Source: JARRQB01 sp965368585
GTDB lineage: Bacteria; Pseudomonadota; Gammaproteobacteria; Chromatiales; Chromatiaceae
Direction: 5' to 3'
Length of the DNA stretch: 24,690 nt
Assembly (NCBI GenBank): GCA_965368585.1
Contig: CBDUNM010000064.1
Location: 1 to 24,690 of the forward strand
Shown here: positions 6,999-15,098 of the stretch, one piece after another
How the letters are laid out: every line of letters begins with the position of its first letter
Position numbering within the stretch: the stretch's first letter is position 1
Program-made: the position numbers and the translations under genes
Notes under the pieces: model-generated
The model's input: only the letters and a program-made list of their open reading frames with translations
Told to the model about the DNA's origin: nothing
The model's database searches: none

Positions 6999-7525
6999 TT
7001 CAGGTGCGGCAGGAGGGCGTTTTCCAGGTCCTCAAAGCGGGTGACGACCCGCGTATACTCGAACGCCTTGAGGCGCTCCGTATTCTCCAGATCGATGCGC
7101 CGCGGATAGACTTTGACCATGCCGTGCGGTGCCTTGGTGTCCATGATCGGCGCTACGTCGCAGGCAAATACGATACTGTCGATGCGACACTTGCCTGCCT
7201 GGGCATAGATGTTGGTAACCAGGGTATCGGATATGCCCAGCACCATTTTCGACACCGAATTGGAGGTCGTGGGCGCGACGACCAGCAGATCGTAGTGCCC
7301 TTTGTAAAAGAGTCCGACCGGTGGGGCGCTGGCGGCACTGTCGCGAAAAATCTTGTAGCGCGCCTTCAGATCGCGAACCGCCGTGCCGTACACCTGGAGT
7401 ACCTCGGCGCCGGCCTGACTCAGAAACAAATCGACGTTGGGAATCCGTTCGACCAGCGCCAGGCATTCGTCCAGATAGTGTCCGGAACCGGTGATGGCCC
7501 AGGCGATGCGCGGTTCATCCGCCAT
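6974..7525 (-). CDS. dmrB: dihydromethanopterin reductase (acceptor), DmrB/archaeoflavoprotein type
   Basis: The 183-residue protein is a flavoprotein of the UbiX/PPC decarboxylase-like fold. It opens with RIAWAITGSGHYLDEC, the FMN phosphate-binding loop, and has YDLLVVAPTTSNSVSKM and SDTLVTNIYAQAG in the middle, as in DmrB and AfpA proteins. DmrB reduces dihydromethanopterin to tetrahydromethanopterin; this matches the last step of the cofactor pathway represented around it. No domain fusion or truncation is visible. The start at ATG 7525 overlaps the stop of the pterin-synthase-like gene by 11 bases, and its 3' end overlaps the DUF6513 gene, so all three are likely translated from one message. 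The difference between DmrB and other archaeoflavoprotein-like reductases cannot be settled by eye. Confidence 0.82.
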   Translation of the reverse strand: MADEPRIAWAITGSGHYLDECLALVERIPNVDLFLSQAGAEVLQVYGTAVRDLKARYKIFRDSAASAPPVGLFYKGHYDLLVVAPTTSNSVSKMVLGISDTLVTNIYAQAGKCRIDSIVFACDVAPIMDTKAPHGMVKVYPRRIDLENTERLKAFEYTRVVTRFEDLENALLPHLKCRNISSL

Positions 7526-8015
7526 GGCTGATCGTTCTGCGGCAGACGCCCCATTGGTTGTCCGCTTCTTCGACCGCCACCTCGAGGCTGGTCAGATTAC
7601 CGAGGGCGCGGCGTTGCCTGAGTTCGTCCAGCAGTCGATTGCTGATATGTTTCGCGAGCATTTCCGCGGTGGTATTGGGTATCGGCAACAAGATGCAGCT
7701 GGCGCGGCTGAGCATAAACACCTTGTCGTAGCTACGCACTTCAACCATGTCATTGCCGGATTCCGAAACCGTTATCTCCGGACCTGAAGCGGGGAGCAGC
7801 ACGCCGTCGTGCAGTTCGCGGCAGATGTCCGCGGCGATCCTGTTCAGGGCGACGAAATCGATCACGAACGCATCACCGGTATTGTCGCCCTGCGCTTCTA
7901 GCCTGACATGGAAATTGTGCCCGTGAAGGTTTTCACAGGTCCCGGCAAAGGTGATGAAATGGGCGGCGTTGAAGTGCAATTCGCCGGGATTTACGCGTAC
8001 TGCAAAACTCGTCAT
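7515..8015 (-). CDS. 6-pyruvoyltetrahydropterin synthase / QueD family protein
   Basis: The protein (166 aa from ATG 8015) has the tunnelling-fold pterin synthase signature. LHFNAAHF gives the first zinc histidine, and CENLHGHNFHV gives the active-site Cys plus the HGH zinc ligands. The region ending EVAVEEADNQWG supplies the substrate-anchoring Glu. It is first in the operon, ahead of dmrB and the DUF6513 gene, so it probably handles an early pterin step in H4MPT synthesis rather than queuosine; that is inference. I reject the ATG at 8054 as start because it lies inside the sigma-54 promoter, upstream of the expected transcription start (about 8034). ATG 8015 begins directly with conserved sequence and would have a leader of about 20 bases with only a weak GGA site. 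Confidence 0.83.
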   Translation of the reverse strand: MTSFAVRVNPGELHFNAAHFITFAGTCENLHGHNFHVRLEAQGDNTGDAFVIDFVALNRIAADICRELHDGVLLPASGPEITVSESGNDMVEVRSYDKVFMLSRASCILLPIPNTTAEMLAKHISNRLLDELRQRRALGNLTSLEVAVEEADNQWGVCRRTISHGG

Positions 8016-8044
8016 ACCGGATATTTCCAGAAATATCTTTCCCG

Positions 8045-8061
8045 TGCAAAGCACGGGCCAA
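8045..8061 (-). promoter_or_regulatory. sigma-54 (RpoN) promoter of the H4MPT/fhc operon
   Basis: On the minus strand, read from 8060 down, the sequence is TGGCCCGTGCTTTGCA. It matches the sigma-54 consensus TGGCACG-N4-TTGCW at every fixed position except one (C for A). The -24 GG (8059-8058) and -12 GC (8047-8046) have the exact required spacing. A start near 8034 would give a leader of about 20 bases before the ATG at 8015. The same bases include a perfect CCCGTGC-AAA-GCACGGG hairpin (8041-8057). The next gene upstream encodes a sigma-54 activator. Confidence 0.75.
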
Positions 8062-8137
8062 TCAGGCCAGCCTCACGCAGCGCATGCACGCGTCGGCTTT
8101 CGTCTGAACCGCTTCTGATGCCGTCTCAGGTTTGGTA

Positions 8138-8154
8138 CGCGACCGCGTGTCGCG
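8138..8154. promoter_or_regulatory. candidate upstream activator site (palindrome)
   Basis: CGCGAC-N5-GTCGCG is a perfect 17-base inverted repeat about 80-95 bases upstream of the sigma-54 promoter and about 110 from the expected start. That is a typical place for an enhancer-binding protein site. It lies between the promoter and the 3' end of the activator gene. Assignment as the activator's site is inference; GC-rich palindromes also arise by chance. Confidence 0.4.
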
Positions 8155-8178
8155 CATGGGGCGTATCGACGGCCTTCG

Positions 8179-10122
8179 TCATCGGGGCGGTTTGATGTTG
8201 AACCGCTTCATTTTGCGGTAGAGGGTATTCCGGCTCAAATTGAGTTTCGAGGCAACGCGCGTCACGTTCCAATGCGCTGCCTCGAGTTCCCGCAGGATGG
8301 CGTCCCGTTCCGCAATATCCAACGGGCTGCTCAGGCGGCGTGAGGTAACCTGCTCACCACCGTTGGGATTTCCGGCCAGCACTTCATCCGGCAGGTCGTC
8401 CAGGCGTATGATGCCGTCGTCCGAGAGTCCGATCATTGCCCGCAGCACGTTGCGCAGTTGCCGGACATTGCCGGGCCATTCGTACTGATCGAGGGCCTCC
8501 AGGGCATCCGGTTCTATGGTGACGGGTCCTTCCGCATCCGCTTCCTGCTTGAGGACATGCTCGATCAAGGCGCGTCGATCTTCCCGGTCGCGCAGCGGCG
8601 GCATCAACAGGCTGATGCCGTTCAGCCGGTAGAACAGATCTTCCCGAAAACTGCCCTCGTCGACCAGTCCTCGTAAATCCTGGTGTGTCGCGCTGATCAG
8701 GCGGATGTCGACCTTGATCGGCACTTCACCGCCCAGCGGAATTACTTCACGGTCTTCGAGGACACGCAGCAGGCGCGCTTGCAGGTGCAGGGGCATGTCG
8801 CCGATCTCGTCCAGGAAGAGGGTTCCGCCGTGGGCCTGCACGATCTTACCGCGCGCGCCTTCCTTGCTGGCGCCCGTGAAAGCACCGGACTTGTAGCCAA
8901 ACAATTCGCTCTCGATCAGCGTCTCGGGCAGCGATGCGCAATTGACCGCGACGAACTGGTGGTTGGCGCGGCTGCCGGCCCGATGCACGGCATTGGCGAA
9001 TATGTCTTTGCCGGTGCCGGTTTCACCCAGGATCATCAGCGGGATGTCGCGTTCCAGGAGCTTCTTGGCACGTTCGATGTTACGGCGCATCCGGGTATCG
9101 CCGAAATCTAGATTATCGAGCACCGGCGCGGTCGCGGGGCTGTCGCGTACCAGGGTGCGCGAGCGCGTCGCGGCAACCGGGCGCATCGGCCGTTCCGACG
9201 AAGGCGGTTGGAAACTTGCGTAAAATCTGCGCCCCTGGTTAGTGTCGCGCAGGGGCATGGGCTGCGAGGCCTGGTCGTGGGCGCAGCTTTGCGCCGTGTG
9301 GGTGCGCATGCTGAACAGGTCTTCTAGATTGCGGCCGATGACGTGGTTGATGTCATCGGAGTCCAGCTGAAACAACGCGCTTCGATTGGCGGCCACGACC
9401 CGACCGTCTCCGTCGAACGCGATCGCTCCCTCACCGAGGGTGCTGATGAATTCCGCCCTGCTGTGGAACCTGAGGATGTAGTTGTCCCGCATACAGCACA
9501 GAAAGAGCCGGTTTTCGATGAGTTGTGCCGACATGTTGACCAGCACCATGGTGTGCTGTTGCGCCATGCGCGATTCGCTTGACGCATCCAGCACGGCAAC
9601 CAACTCGCCGCGCGGATCGAAGATAGGGGCAGCCGAACAGGTCAGCTTGGTGTTTTTGGCGAAGAAGTGTTCGTCCTGATGAATGTTGAGTGGGCGTTTC
9701 TCCACCAGGCAGGTCCCCATGCCGTTAGTGCCCTGAGCCTGCTCGGTCCAAACCGCGCCCGTTTGCAGAGATGTTTGAGCGGCCGTGCTGGTAAACATAG
9801 GGTCGCCCACGTAATTCAGTACGACGCCGTCATCATCGGTGAGGAGTATCGAGCAGCCGGATCCCGCCACCTGCTGATACAGGTTGGTCATTTCGTTGCG
9901 CGCGATCTCGACCAGCTTGCAGCATTTTTCCTGACGCTCCTTCAGACTGCCACGATCGATGACGATCGGCTCCGGACGGCGTTCCGGGTCGAGTTCGTAT
10001 TCTTCGAGGCAGCGTTTCCAGGACGCGATCACGTTGCGATTGATCGCGGAGGTTTCGGTGTTTCCGCCGCGTACAGCGGACGCGACCAATCCACCGTGCG
10101 TCCTGCCGGTAACCAATCCCAT
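8179..10122 (-). CDS. sigma-54-dependent Fis-family transcriptional activator (AcoR type)
   Basis: The protein (647 aa from ATG 10122) is a bacterial enhancer-binding protein. The N-terminal region (about 20-215) is a GAF-type sensor like those of AcoR. A PAS-like segment follows (about 235-285; GEGAIAFDGDGRVVAANRSA). The AAA+ sigma-54-interacting domain begins near residue 340, with Walker A GETGTGKD at about 366, the GAFTGA loop that contacts sigma-54 at about 412, and a Walker B FLDEIGD. A C-terminal Fis-type helix-turn-helix (AKLNLSRNTLYRKMKR context) ends the protein. AGGAG lies five bases before ATG 10122; ATG 10125 is the alternative. AcoR-like regulators often sense alcohols, aldehydes or their products. 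Its closeness to a sigma-54 promoter and an H4MPT operon suggests it activates that operon, possibly in response to a C1 compound; the ligand is unknown. Confidence 0.92.
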   Translation of the reverse strand: MGLVTGRTHGGLVASAVRGGNTETSAINRNVIASWKRCLEEYELDPERRPEPIVIDRGSLKERQEKCCKLVEIARNEMTNLYQQVAGSGCSILLTDDDGVVLNYVGDPMFTSTAAQTSLQTGAVWTEQAQGTNGMGTCLVEKRPLNIHQDEHFFAKNTKLTCSAAPIFDPRGELVAVLDASSESRMAQQHTMVLVNMSAQLIENRLFLCCMRDNYILRFHSRAEFISTLGEGAIAFDGDGRVVAANRSALFQLDSDDINHVIGRNLEDLFSMRTHTAQSCAHDQASQPMPLRDTNQGRRFYASFQPPSSERPMRPVAATRSRTLVRDSPATAPVLDNLDFGDTRMRRNIERAKKLLERDIPLMILGETGTGKDIFANAVHRAGSRANHQFVAVNCASLPETLIESELFGYKSGAFTGASKEGARGKIVQAHGGTLFLDEIGDMPLHLQARLLRVLEDREVIPLGGEVPIKVDIRLISATHQDLRGLVDEGSFREDLFYRLNGISLLMPPLRDREDRRALIEHVLKQEADAEGPVTIEPDALEALDQYEWPGNVRQLRNVLRAMIGLSDDGIIRLDDLPDEVLAGNPNGGEQVTSRRLSSPLDIAERDAILRELEAAHWNVTRVASKLNLSRNTLYRKMKRFNIKPPR

Positions 10123-10211
10123 CATCTCTCCTCTGCAGCGTGATCGAGGTGGCCGCCCCAAATGGCGCGTACCCCTGCGATTCTAGTATCTTTATATGCA
10201 CTCGGTTTTTC

Positions 10212-10240
10212 AGTATATTTCAGGCGTCTGGCAAAGTCAG
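10212..10240 (-). promoter_or_regulatory. sigma-70-like promoter for the sigma-54 activator gene
   Basis: On the minus strand CTGACT (10240-10235) is followed after exactly 17 bases by TATACT (10217-10212). This resembles -35 and -10 boxes with good spacing in a locally AT-rich stretch. Transcription would start near 10205, giving a leader of about 83 bases to ATG 10122. Confidence 0.5.
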
Positions 10241-10283
10241 CCATCCGAAAGACAGCGTTTTTCGAGGCAACTGCCCAATACAC

Positions 10284-10307
10284 CAGTATTACTGTAGCAT
10301 TTAATGC
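10284..10307. promoter_or_regulatory. paired short palindromes upstream of the activator promoter
   Basis: CAGTATTACTG (10284-10294) and GCATTTAATGC (10297-10307) are two perfect odd-centred 11-base palindromes whose centres lie 13 bases apart. They sit 45-70 bases upstream of the -35 box of the activator gene and are AT-rich against the local background. They may be operator half-pairs; no regulator is identified. Confidence 0.3.
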
Positions 10308-10340
10308 AGCTTTTACCGGCATCTTTGCACCGTGCACGAG

Positions 10341-10360
10341 CCCTCTCGGCGATATGCGTG
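10341..10360 (+). repeat. dispersed 20-bp repeat, copy B
   Basis: The 20 bases differ at one position from 1521-1540, and both copies are followed shortly by CCGG and CTTGAT. This copy is intergenic. It may belong to a genome-wide family of short repeats, which cannot be tested within one window. Confidence 0.6.
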
Positions 10361-10759
10361 CTGCACTTGGGGCCGGTGCTTGATAGTCATCCCTCGTGGC
10401 GCTCCCGGCGCTAGCCTGCATGTTGCACCAGCCGATCGGGGACGGGCGCGACTGAATCGGCCGGGATGCGGCGCAAGTCCTCTACGGGCGCATTCTCGAA
10501 AGGGCAGTTTGTCTCTGGTTTTCCCGTTCAACGAGCTGCGAATGACCCCTGGACATTCGGTCTCGTTTCACCCCGGCATCGCGTGCGCCACTGCGCAACG
10601 CCACGTCAAGTGGCCTTTCGCCGGCTTCGCCGATTGCCGCTTACCCAGAGGGCTGGCCTCCTGCACTTGGGGGTTCACACTCGTAGGCACCGAGGTGGCA
10701 CACCACAATGCGCTGACACAACGTTTCCCAGGGCGGGTGATTGATGACAAACTGTTCCG

Positions 10760-12112
10760 ATGTCGCTGGTTATTATTGTCATGGGCGTGTCGGGCGCCGG
10801 AAAAACGGTCGTTGGCCGCGCGGTGGCCGAGCGGCTGGGCTGGCACTTTATCGAGGGCGACGAATACCATCCGCGGTCGAATATCGACAAGATGACCCGG
10901 GGCGTGCCGCTCACCGACGAGGACCGAAAACCCTGGCTGCAGCGCCTGCGCGACGGCATTGCGGACCTGCTTGCGGCGGGGGAGCGCGCGGTCGTGGCCT
11001 GCTCGGCGCTGAAACAGGATTATCGCGACACCTTGCGCGTCGACCCCGACCGGGTCGAGTTCGTGCTGCTGCATGCGTCACATGCGCTGATACGCGAGCG
11101 GCTGCGACGGCGACGCGGGCATTTTATGCCGGCTGCGCTGCTGGAGGACCAGTTCCAGACGCTGCAGATACCGGCTGATGCGCGCGTACTCGACGCGGGA
11201 CTGACCGTCCCCGAGTTGGTGCAGGCGATATGCGCGGGCGTCGAGCACCAGACCCTGCCCAACGGCGAAGCGGACGCCTGCGGCGTGCTCCTCGCCGGTC
11301 TCGCGTTCCCCGAGGCCCCGCGCTGGCACGATGGCCGGCTGTGGTTTACCGATCAACATGCGCGGCGTATCGGCTGGGTGACAACGACCGGTCGCAGCGG
11401 CACGTTTATCGAGATGAGCGACCGGCCGGGCGGATTGGGCTGGTTGCCGGACGGCACGCCGTTGGTTGTCGCCATGACGGAGCGGCGGGTATACAAAGTC
11501 GTGGCGGGCGAGTTGGTGCTCCATGCGGATCTGTCGACGCTTGCGTCTTTTTACTGCAACGACATGCTCGTGGACCTGGCCGGGCGCGCCTATGTGGGCA
11601 ATTTCGGCTATGACCTGCACCATGGTGATCCGGTCACCCCGGCGGAACTGATCCTGGTCGAGCCGGACGGAACGGCGCGTGTCGTTGCGAACGATCTGGT
11701 GTTTCCGAACGGTTGTGCCATCGACCTGACGGCGAACGAACTCATTGTCGCGGAAACCTTCGGACATCGGCTGACCCGGTTTCGGGTCGAACCGGATGCG
11801 ACGCTGACCGGGCGGGCGCCGTGGGCAGACCTGGGCGATGCCATCCCCGATGGTCTGTGTCTGGACGCGGAGCGTTTTATCTGGGTCGCCAGTCCCGCGA
11901 CGGGTGACGTCAGGCGGGTCGCCAGGGGCGGGGCGGTGCAACGCCGAATCGAGCCCAGAGGGACGCCCTATGCCTGCATGCTGGGTGGCGATGATCGGCG
12001 CACCCTGTTCATACTGACGTCAGAGTCGGACGATCCGGAAACGGCGGCACGACTGAAATCCGGGCGCATAGAAACCATCGCTGTCGGTGTGCCGGGCGTC
12101 GGGTTGCCCTGA
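10760..12112 (+). CDS. gluconokinase fused to SMP-30/gluconolactonase
   Basis: The 450-residue protein joins two enzymes. Residues 1-165 are a GntK-type gluconokinase, with P-loop GVSGAGKT, GDEYHPRSNIDKM, CSALKQDYRD and GHFMPAALLEDQF. Residues about 180-450 are an SMP-30/LRE six-bladed propeller. That part has the metal ligands expected of the family: the Glu in FPEAPRW, the Asn in CNDMLVD, the Asn in FPNGCAID and the Asp in IPDGLCLD. The lactonase would open gluconolactone and the kinase would phosphorylate the gluconate to 6-phosphogluconate, so consecutive steps sit on one chain. The linker is short and no stop or shift lies between them. ATG 10760 starts at the conserved kinase N-terminus but has no strong ribosome site. 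The next gene is a glucose-dehydrogenase-like SDR supplying the lactone. Both domains look catalytically complete; substrate specificity is inferred. Confidence 0.9.
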   Translation: MSLVIIVMGVSGAGKTVVGRAVAERLGWHFIEGDEYHPRSNIDKMTRGVPLTDEDRKPWLQRLRDGIADLLAAGERAVVACSALKQDYRDTLRVDPDRVEFVLLHASHALIRERLRRRRGHFMPAALLEDQFQTLQIPADARVLDAGLTVPELVQAICAGVEHQTLPNGEADACGVLLAGLAFPEAPRWHDGRLWFTDQHARRIGWVTTTGRSGTFIEMSDRPGGLGWLPDGTPLVVAMTERRVYKVVAGELVLHADLSTLASFYCNDMLVDLAGRAYVGNFGYDLHHGDPVTPAELILVEPDGTARVVANDLVFPNGCAIDLTANELIVAETFGHRLTRFRVEPDATLTGRAPWADLGDAIPDGLCLDAERFIWVASPATGDVRRVARGGAVQRRIEPRGTPYACMLGGDDRRTLFILTSESDDPETAARLKSGRIETIAVGVPGVGLP

Positions 12113-12203
12113 CCCGTCAATAACCCGCGGTTCAACACTGCAACAAGCACCCGGGCGTTGACCGGTGTTGCGTGCGTGAGATCCCCACAGATCGGAGAGA
12201 GAC

Positions 12204-13019
12204 ATGCCTTCGAACAACGAACGTCCGCTGCTGAATCAACGCGCGCTGGTCACCGGCGGGAGTTCCGGTATCGGTGCCGCGACGGCCCGCGCGCTGGCCG
12301 CCGCGGGGGCGAAAGTGGTGGTCAATTACCTGAGCGATCTGGACGAAGCGAACGGCGTGGTGAACAAGATCGAAAAGACCGGCGGTGAAGCCATCGCGAT
12401 CCAGGCCGACGTCGGCGAGGAAGACCAGGTGCGTGCCATGTGCGCCCAGATGATCGATGTCTGGGGCAGTATCGACATCCTGGTAGCGAACGCCGGTATC
12501 CAACGCGACGCCGCGTTTTTGGACATGTCGTTGGACGACTGGAATCTGGTACTAAAAGTCAACCTGACCGGCCAGTTCCTGTGCGCGCGCGAGGCGGTGC
12601 GCGAGTTCGTGCGTCGCGGCCTGGTTCCGGAGCTGTCCTGCGCGGCGGGTAAGATCATCTGCATGTCATCGGTGCACGACATCGTCCCCTGGGCCGGCCA
12701 TGTGAACTATGCGGCGTCCAAGGGCGGTTTGTTGATGTTCATGAAGAGCCTGGCGCAGGAAGTCGCCCACCTCGGGATTCGGGTCAACGGTATTTCGCCC
12801 GGCGCCATCCGTACCCGGATCAACCGCACCGCCTGGGAAACCCCCGCCGCGGAGGCCGAACTGCTTAAGCTGATCCCCTACGCCCGGGTCGGTGATCCCA
12901 TGGATATCGGACACAGCGCGGTGTGGCTGGCGTCGGACGCATCCGACTACATGACCGGCACCACGCTGTATGTGGACGGCGGCATGACGCTCTACCCGGG
13001 TTTCCGCGAAGGCGGCTGA
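12204..13019 (+). CDS. SDR-family oxidoreductase, glucose 1-dehydrogenase-like
   Basis: The 271-residue protein is a classical short-chain dehydrogenase. It has the nucleotide-binding TGGSSGIG at about 17-24, VANAGIQ, the catalytic serine in CMSSVHD, and YAASKGG with the active Tyr and Lys. The C-terminus reads YMTGTTLYVDGGMTLYPGF, as in glucose 1-dehydrogenase-type SDRs. A GGAGAG ribosome site precedes ATG 12204. It lies 91 bases after the kinase-lactonase fusion and 10 bases before the debranching enzyme, so it is likely in one operon. In that setting the reaction would be glucose to gluconolactone with NAD(P)+. SDRs of this group vary in substrate, so the glucose assignment depends on context. 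An alternative is a 3-oxoacyl-ACP-reductase-like or other sugar dehydrogenase. Confidence 0.8.
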   Translation: MPSNNERPLLNQRALVTGGSSGIGAATARALAAAGAKVVVNYLSDLDEANGVVNKIEKTGGEAIAIQADVGEEDQVRAMCAQMIDVWGSIDILVANAGIQRDAAFLDMSLDDWNLVLKVNLTGQFLCAREAVREFVRRGLVPELSCAAGKIICMSSVHDIVPWAGHVNYAASKGGLLMFMKSLAQEVAHLGIRVNGISPGAIRTRINRTAWETPAAEAELLKLIPYARVGDPMDIGHSAVWLASDASDYMTGTTLYVDGGMTLYPGFREGG

Positions 13020-13029
13020 AGCGCCGGCG

Positions 13030-15084
13030 ATGGGCGACGATATCGATTTTGAATTGCCCCAGGGGGTTCGGTTCGGTCGCGCGGTGTGCGGCGACCTGGT
13101 ATCGGCCGAACGCCGCGAATGGTGGTTGGCCAACGGGCGGGGGGGATACGCGGCCGGTACCGTGGCAGGTGCGCTGACGCGGCGTTATCACGGCTTGCTC
13201 ATCGCACCGCTGTTTCCGCCGCTGGGGCGCGTGCTGGTCGCGGCCAAGGTCGATGCGACCCTGATGTTCGGCGCCGCTTCCTACCCGCTGTTCAGTAACC
13301 GCTGGTCCAGCGGTGCGGTAGCGCCGCAGGGGCATCTCAATGTGGATGGGTTTCGGCTGCACGGGCGCATGCCGGTATGGCACTACGGCGTGCGGGGCCG
13401 TGTTCTGGAATCCTGTCTATGGATGGACCACGGCCAAGACAGCACCTGGGTAGCCTATCGCCTGCTCGCCGGATACGCGGCGGACAGTGCGCACCTCGAC
13501 CTCGCCGTGATGGTCAATTTCCGCGGCCACCACGAAGTCGTCGATCACCACGACATCACCGTCCGTGCCCAGCCGGTCGCTGTCGATCGCATGCGTATCG
13601 AACTACCACACGGACAGGCGCTGAACCTACGCGCCAGCGGGGGACGTATCGAGCCGGATCCGGTATGGATCGATCACTTTTATCTGGCGCGCGAGCGCGA
13701 ACGCGGTTTGCCGCATGTCGACAATCACCTGCAGATCGCCCGGGTGCGTTTGGACCTGGATCGGCCGGGCTGGGTGGGGATCAATCTCGCGATGGACGCC
13801 GCCACCGTACCGGCATTGGAGGTCAGTCGGTCGGGTTTTCTGGCGCGCGAACGTCGCCTGCTGTCCCGCGCACAAGACTCCCTCAGTCCGGGGCGCAAGC
13901 TGCCCGACTGGCTGGCTCAGACCGTTCTGGCGGCCGACAGTTTTGTCTTCGAGCGTCCACTGCGGGATGGCGAACCCGGCCGGTCGATCATCGCGGGATA
14001 TCCCTGGTTTGGCGATTGGGGCAGGGACACCATGATCGCACTGCCGGGTTTGACCCTGGCAACGGGAAACCCCGCTGTCGCACGGCAGATTCTGGCGACC
14101 TTCGCGGCTTTCGTCGACGGGGGCATGTTGCCCAACCGTTTCCCCGGGGACGGCGAGTGGCCCGAATACAACACCGTCGATGCCGCGCTGTGGTACATAG
14201 AGGCATGGCGCGCCTACGTGGAGGCGACCGGCGATACGGCGACGCTCAGGCAGTACTTTCCGGTGCTGCAGGACATTATTCGGCATTATCGCGACGGCAC
14301 GCGTCACGGTATACGCATGGACCGCGCGGACATGCTGATCGCATGCGGCGAAGCGGGTATGCAACTGACCTGGATGGATGCGAAGCTGGGCGATTGGGTG
14401 GTCACGCCGCGCCAGGGCAAGCCGGTGGAGATCAACGCGCTGTGGTACAACGCGCTGCGCAGCATGGCCGACTTCGCGCGCCGCATCGGGGCGGCGGCCG
14501 ATGCGTACACCGGTCTGGCGGCTGCGGTAAGCGATAGCTTTGCGCGTTTCGCGCGTGGCGCAGGGCGTGGGCTATACGACGTGATCGACGGCCCGCGGGG
14601 CCGCGATGCCAGTATCCGGCCCAATCAGCTGTTCGCGGTCAGCCTGCGCCACTCGCCGTTGGCACCCTCCACCCAACGGGATATCGTGAACGAGTGCGCG
14701 GGTGAATTGGTTTGCAGCCTGGGCCTGCGCTCGCTTGCGCCGGGCCATGCGGACTACCAGGGGACCTATCGGGGTGACCTGCGACAGCGGGACGGTGCCT
14801 ACCATCAGGGTACGGTATGGGCCTGGTTGCTGGGCCATTTCGTGATGGCTGAATATCGACTGGGCGGCGATCGGACGCTCGCCGCCCAGCGGCTCGAAGG
14901 TATCGTCGATCACCTGCACGATGCCGGGCTCGGCCAGGTGAGTGAGATTTTCGACGGCGATCCGCCGCACCAACCGCGCGGTGCGCCGGCACAGGCCTGG
15001 TCGGTGGCCACGGTAATCGAGGCCTGGTGGCGAACGCAGTCGGACGCGCAAGCGGTGCAAACCCCTCAGAACCGGGATGAATAA
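13030..15084 (+). CDS. glycogen-debranching-type amylo-alpha-1,6-glucosidase
   Basis: The 684-residue protein has the bacterial/archaeal GDE N-terminal domain (about 20-270; WWLANGRGGYAAGTVAGA, RRYHGLL). A C-terminal (alpha/alpha)6 glucosidase domain follows (about 310-665). Conserved blocks are YPWFGDWGRDTMIALPG near residue 330, LPNRFPGDGEWPEYNTVDA, and GKPVEINALWYNAL near 465, which supply the expected acidic active-site residues. The enzyme family hydrolyses alpha-1,6 branch glucose from glycogen-like glucans and releases free glucose. There is no signal peptide, so it acts in the cytoplasm. Start ATG 13030 lies 10 bases after the SDR stop and the gene ends 14 bases before the GH63 gene, so the four genes form one unit. 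No glycogen phosphorylase or synthase is in the window, so the native glucan is uncertain. Confidence 0.9.
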   Translation: MGDDIDFELPQGVRFGRAVCGDLVSAERREWWLANGRGGYAAGTVAGALTRRYHGLLIAPLFPPLGRVLVAAKVDATLMFGAASYPLFSNRWSSGAVAPQGHLNVDGFRLHGRMPVWHYGVRGRVLESCLWMDHGQDSTWVAYRLLAGYAADSAHLDLAVMVNFRGHHEVVDHHDITVRAQPVAVDRMRIELPHGQALNLRASGGRIEPDPVWIDHFYLARERERGLPHVDNHLQIARVRLDLDRPGWVGINLAMDAATVPALEVSRSGFLARERRLLSRAQDSLSPGRKLPDWLAQTVLAADSFVFERPLRDGEPGRSIIAGYPWFGDWGRDTMIALPGLTLATGNPAVARQILATFAAFVDGGMLPNRFPGDGEWPEYNTVDAALWYIEAWRAYVEATGDTATLRQYFPVLQDIIRHYRDGTRHGIRMDRADMLIACGEAGMQLTWMDAKLGDWVVTPRQGKPVEINALWYNALRSMADFARRIGAAADAYTGLAAAVSDSFARFARGAGRGLYDVIDGPRGRDASIRPNQLFAVSLRHSPLAPSTQRDIVNECAGELVCSLGLRSLAPGHADYQGTYRGDLRQRDGAYHQGTVWAWLLGHFVMAEYRLGGDRTLAAQRLEGIVDHLHDAGLGQVSEIFDGDPPHQPRGAPAQAWSVATVIEAWWRTQSDAQAVQTPQNRDE

Positions 15085-15098
15085 GTCAGGAACGGGAC

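Larger units (their letters stand above)
10123..10759. other. intergenic region between divergent activator and sugar-module genes
   Basis: This 637-base gap separates two divergently transcribed units. Nothing in it looks like a real gene; the open frames are of unusual composition and match no family. It holds a sigma-70-like promoter for the activator, two adjacent 11-bp palindromes, copy B of the dispersed repeat and a 12-base string CTGCACTTGGGG present at 10361 and again at 10661. No good ribosome site or promoter for the gluconokinase gene was found near 10760. Confidence 0.6.

Noticed and set aside
8015..8054. Alternative upstream start (ATG 8054) for the pterin-synthase-like gene
   Set aside because: It lies within the sigma-54 promoter and before the expected transcription start, and the extra 13 residues are not conserved.
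10695..10710. A second sigma-54-like sequence (TGGCACACCACAATGC) upstream of the gluconokinase fusion
   Set aside because: The distance between the GG and GC elements is one base too long and the -12 element lacks TT. Sigma-54 promoters tolerate little change in this spacing.
10332..10895. Plus-strand open frame across the activator/gluconokinase gap
   Set aside because: Composition is unlike real proteins, it runs into the gluconokinase gene in another frame, and part of it covers a dispersed repeat.
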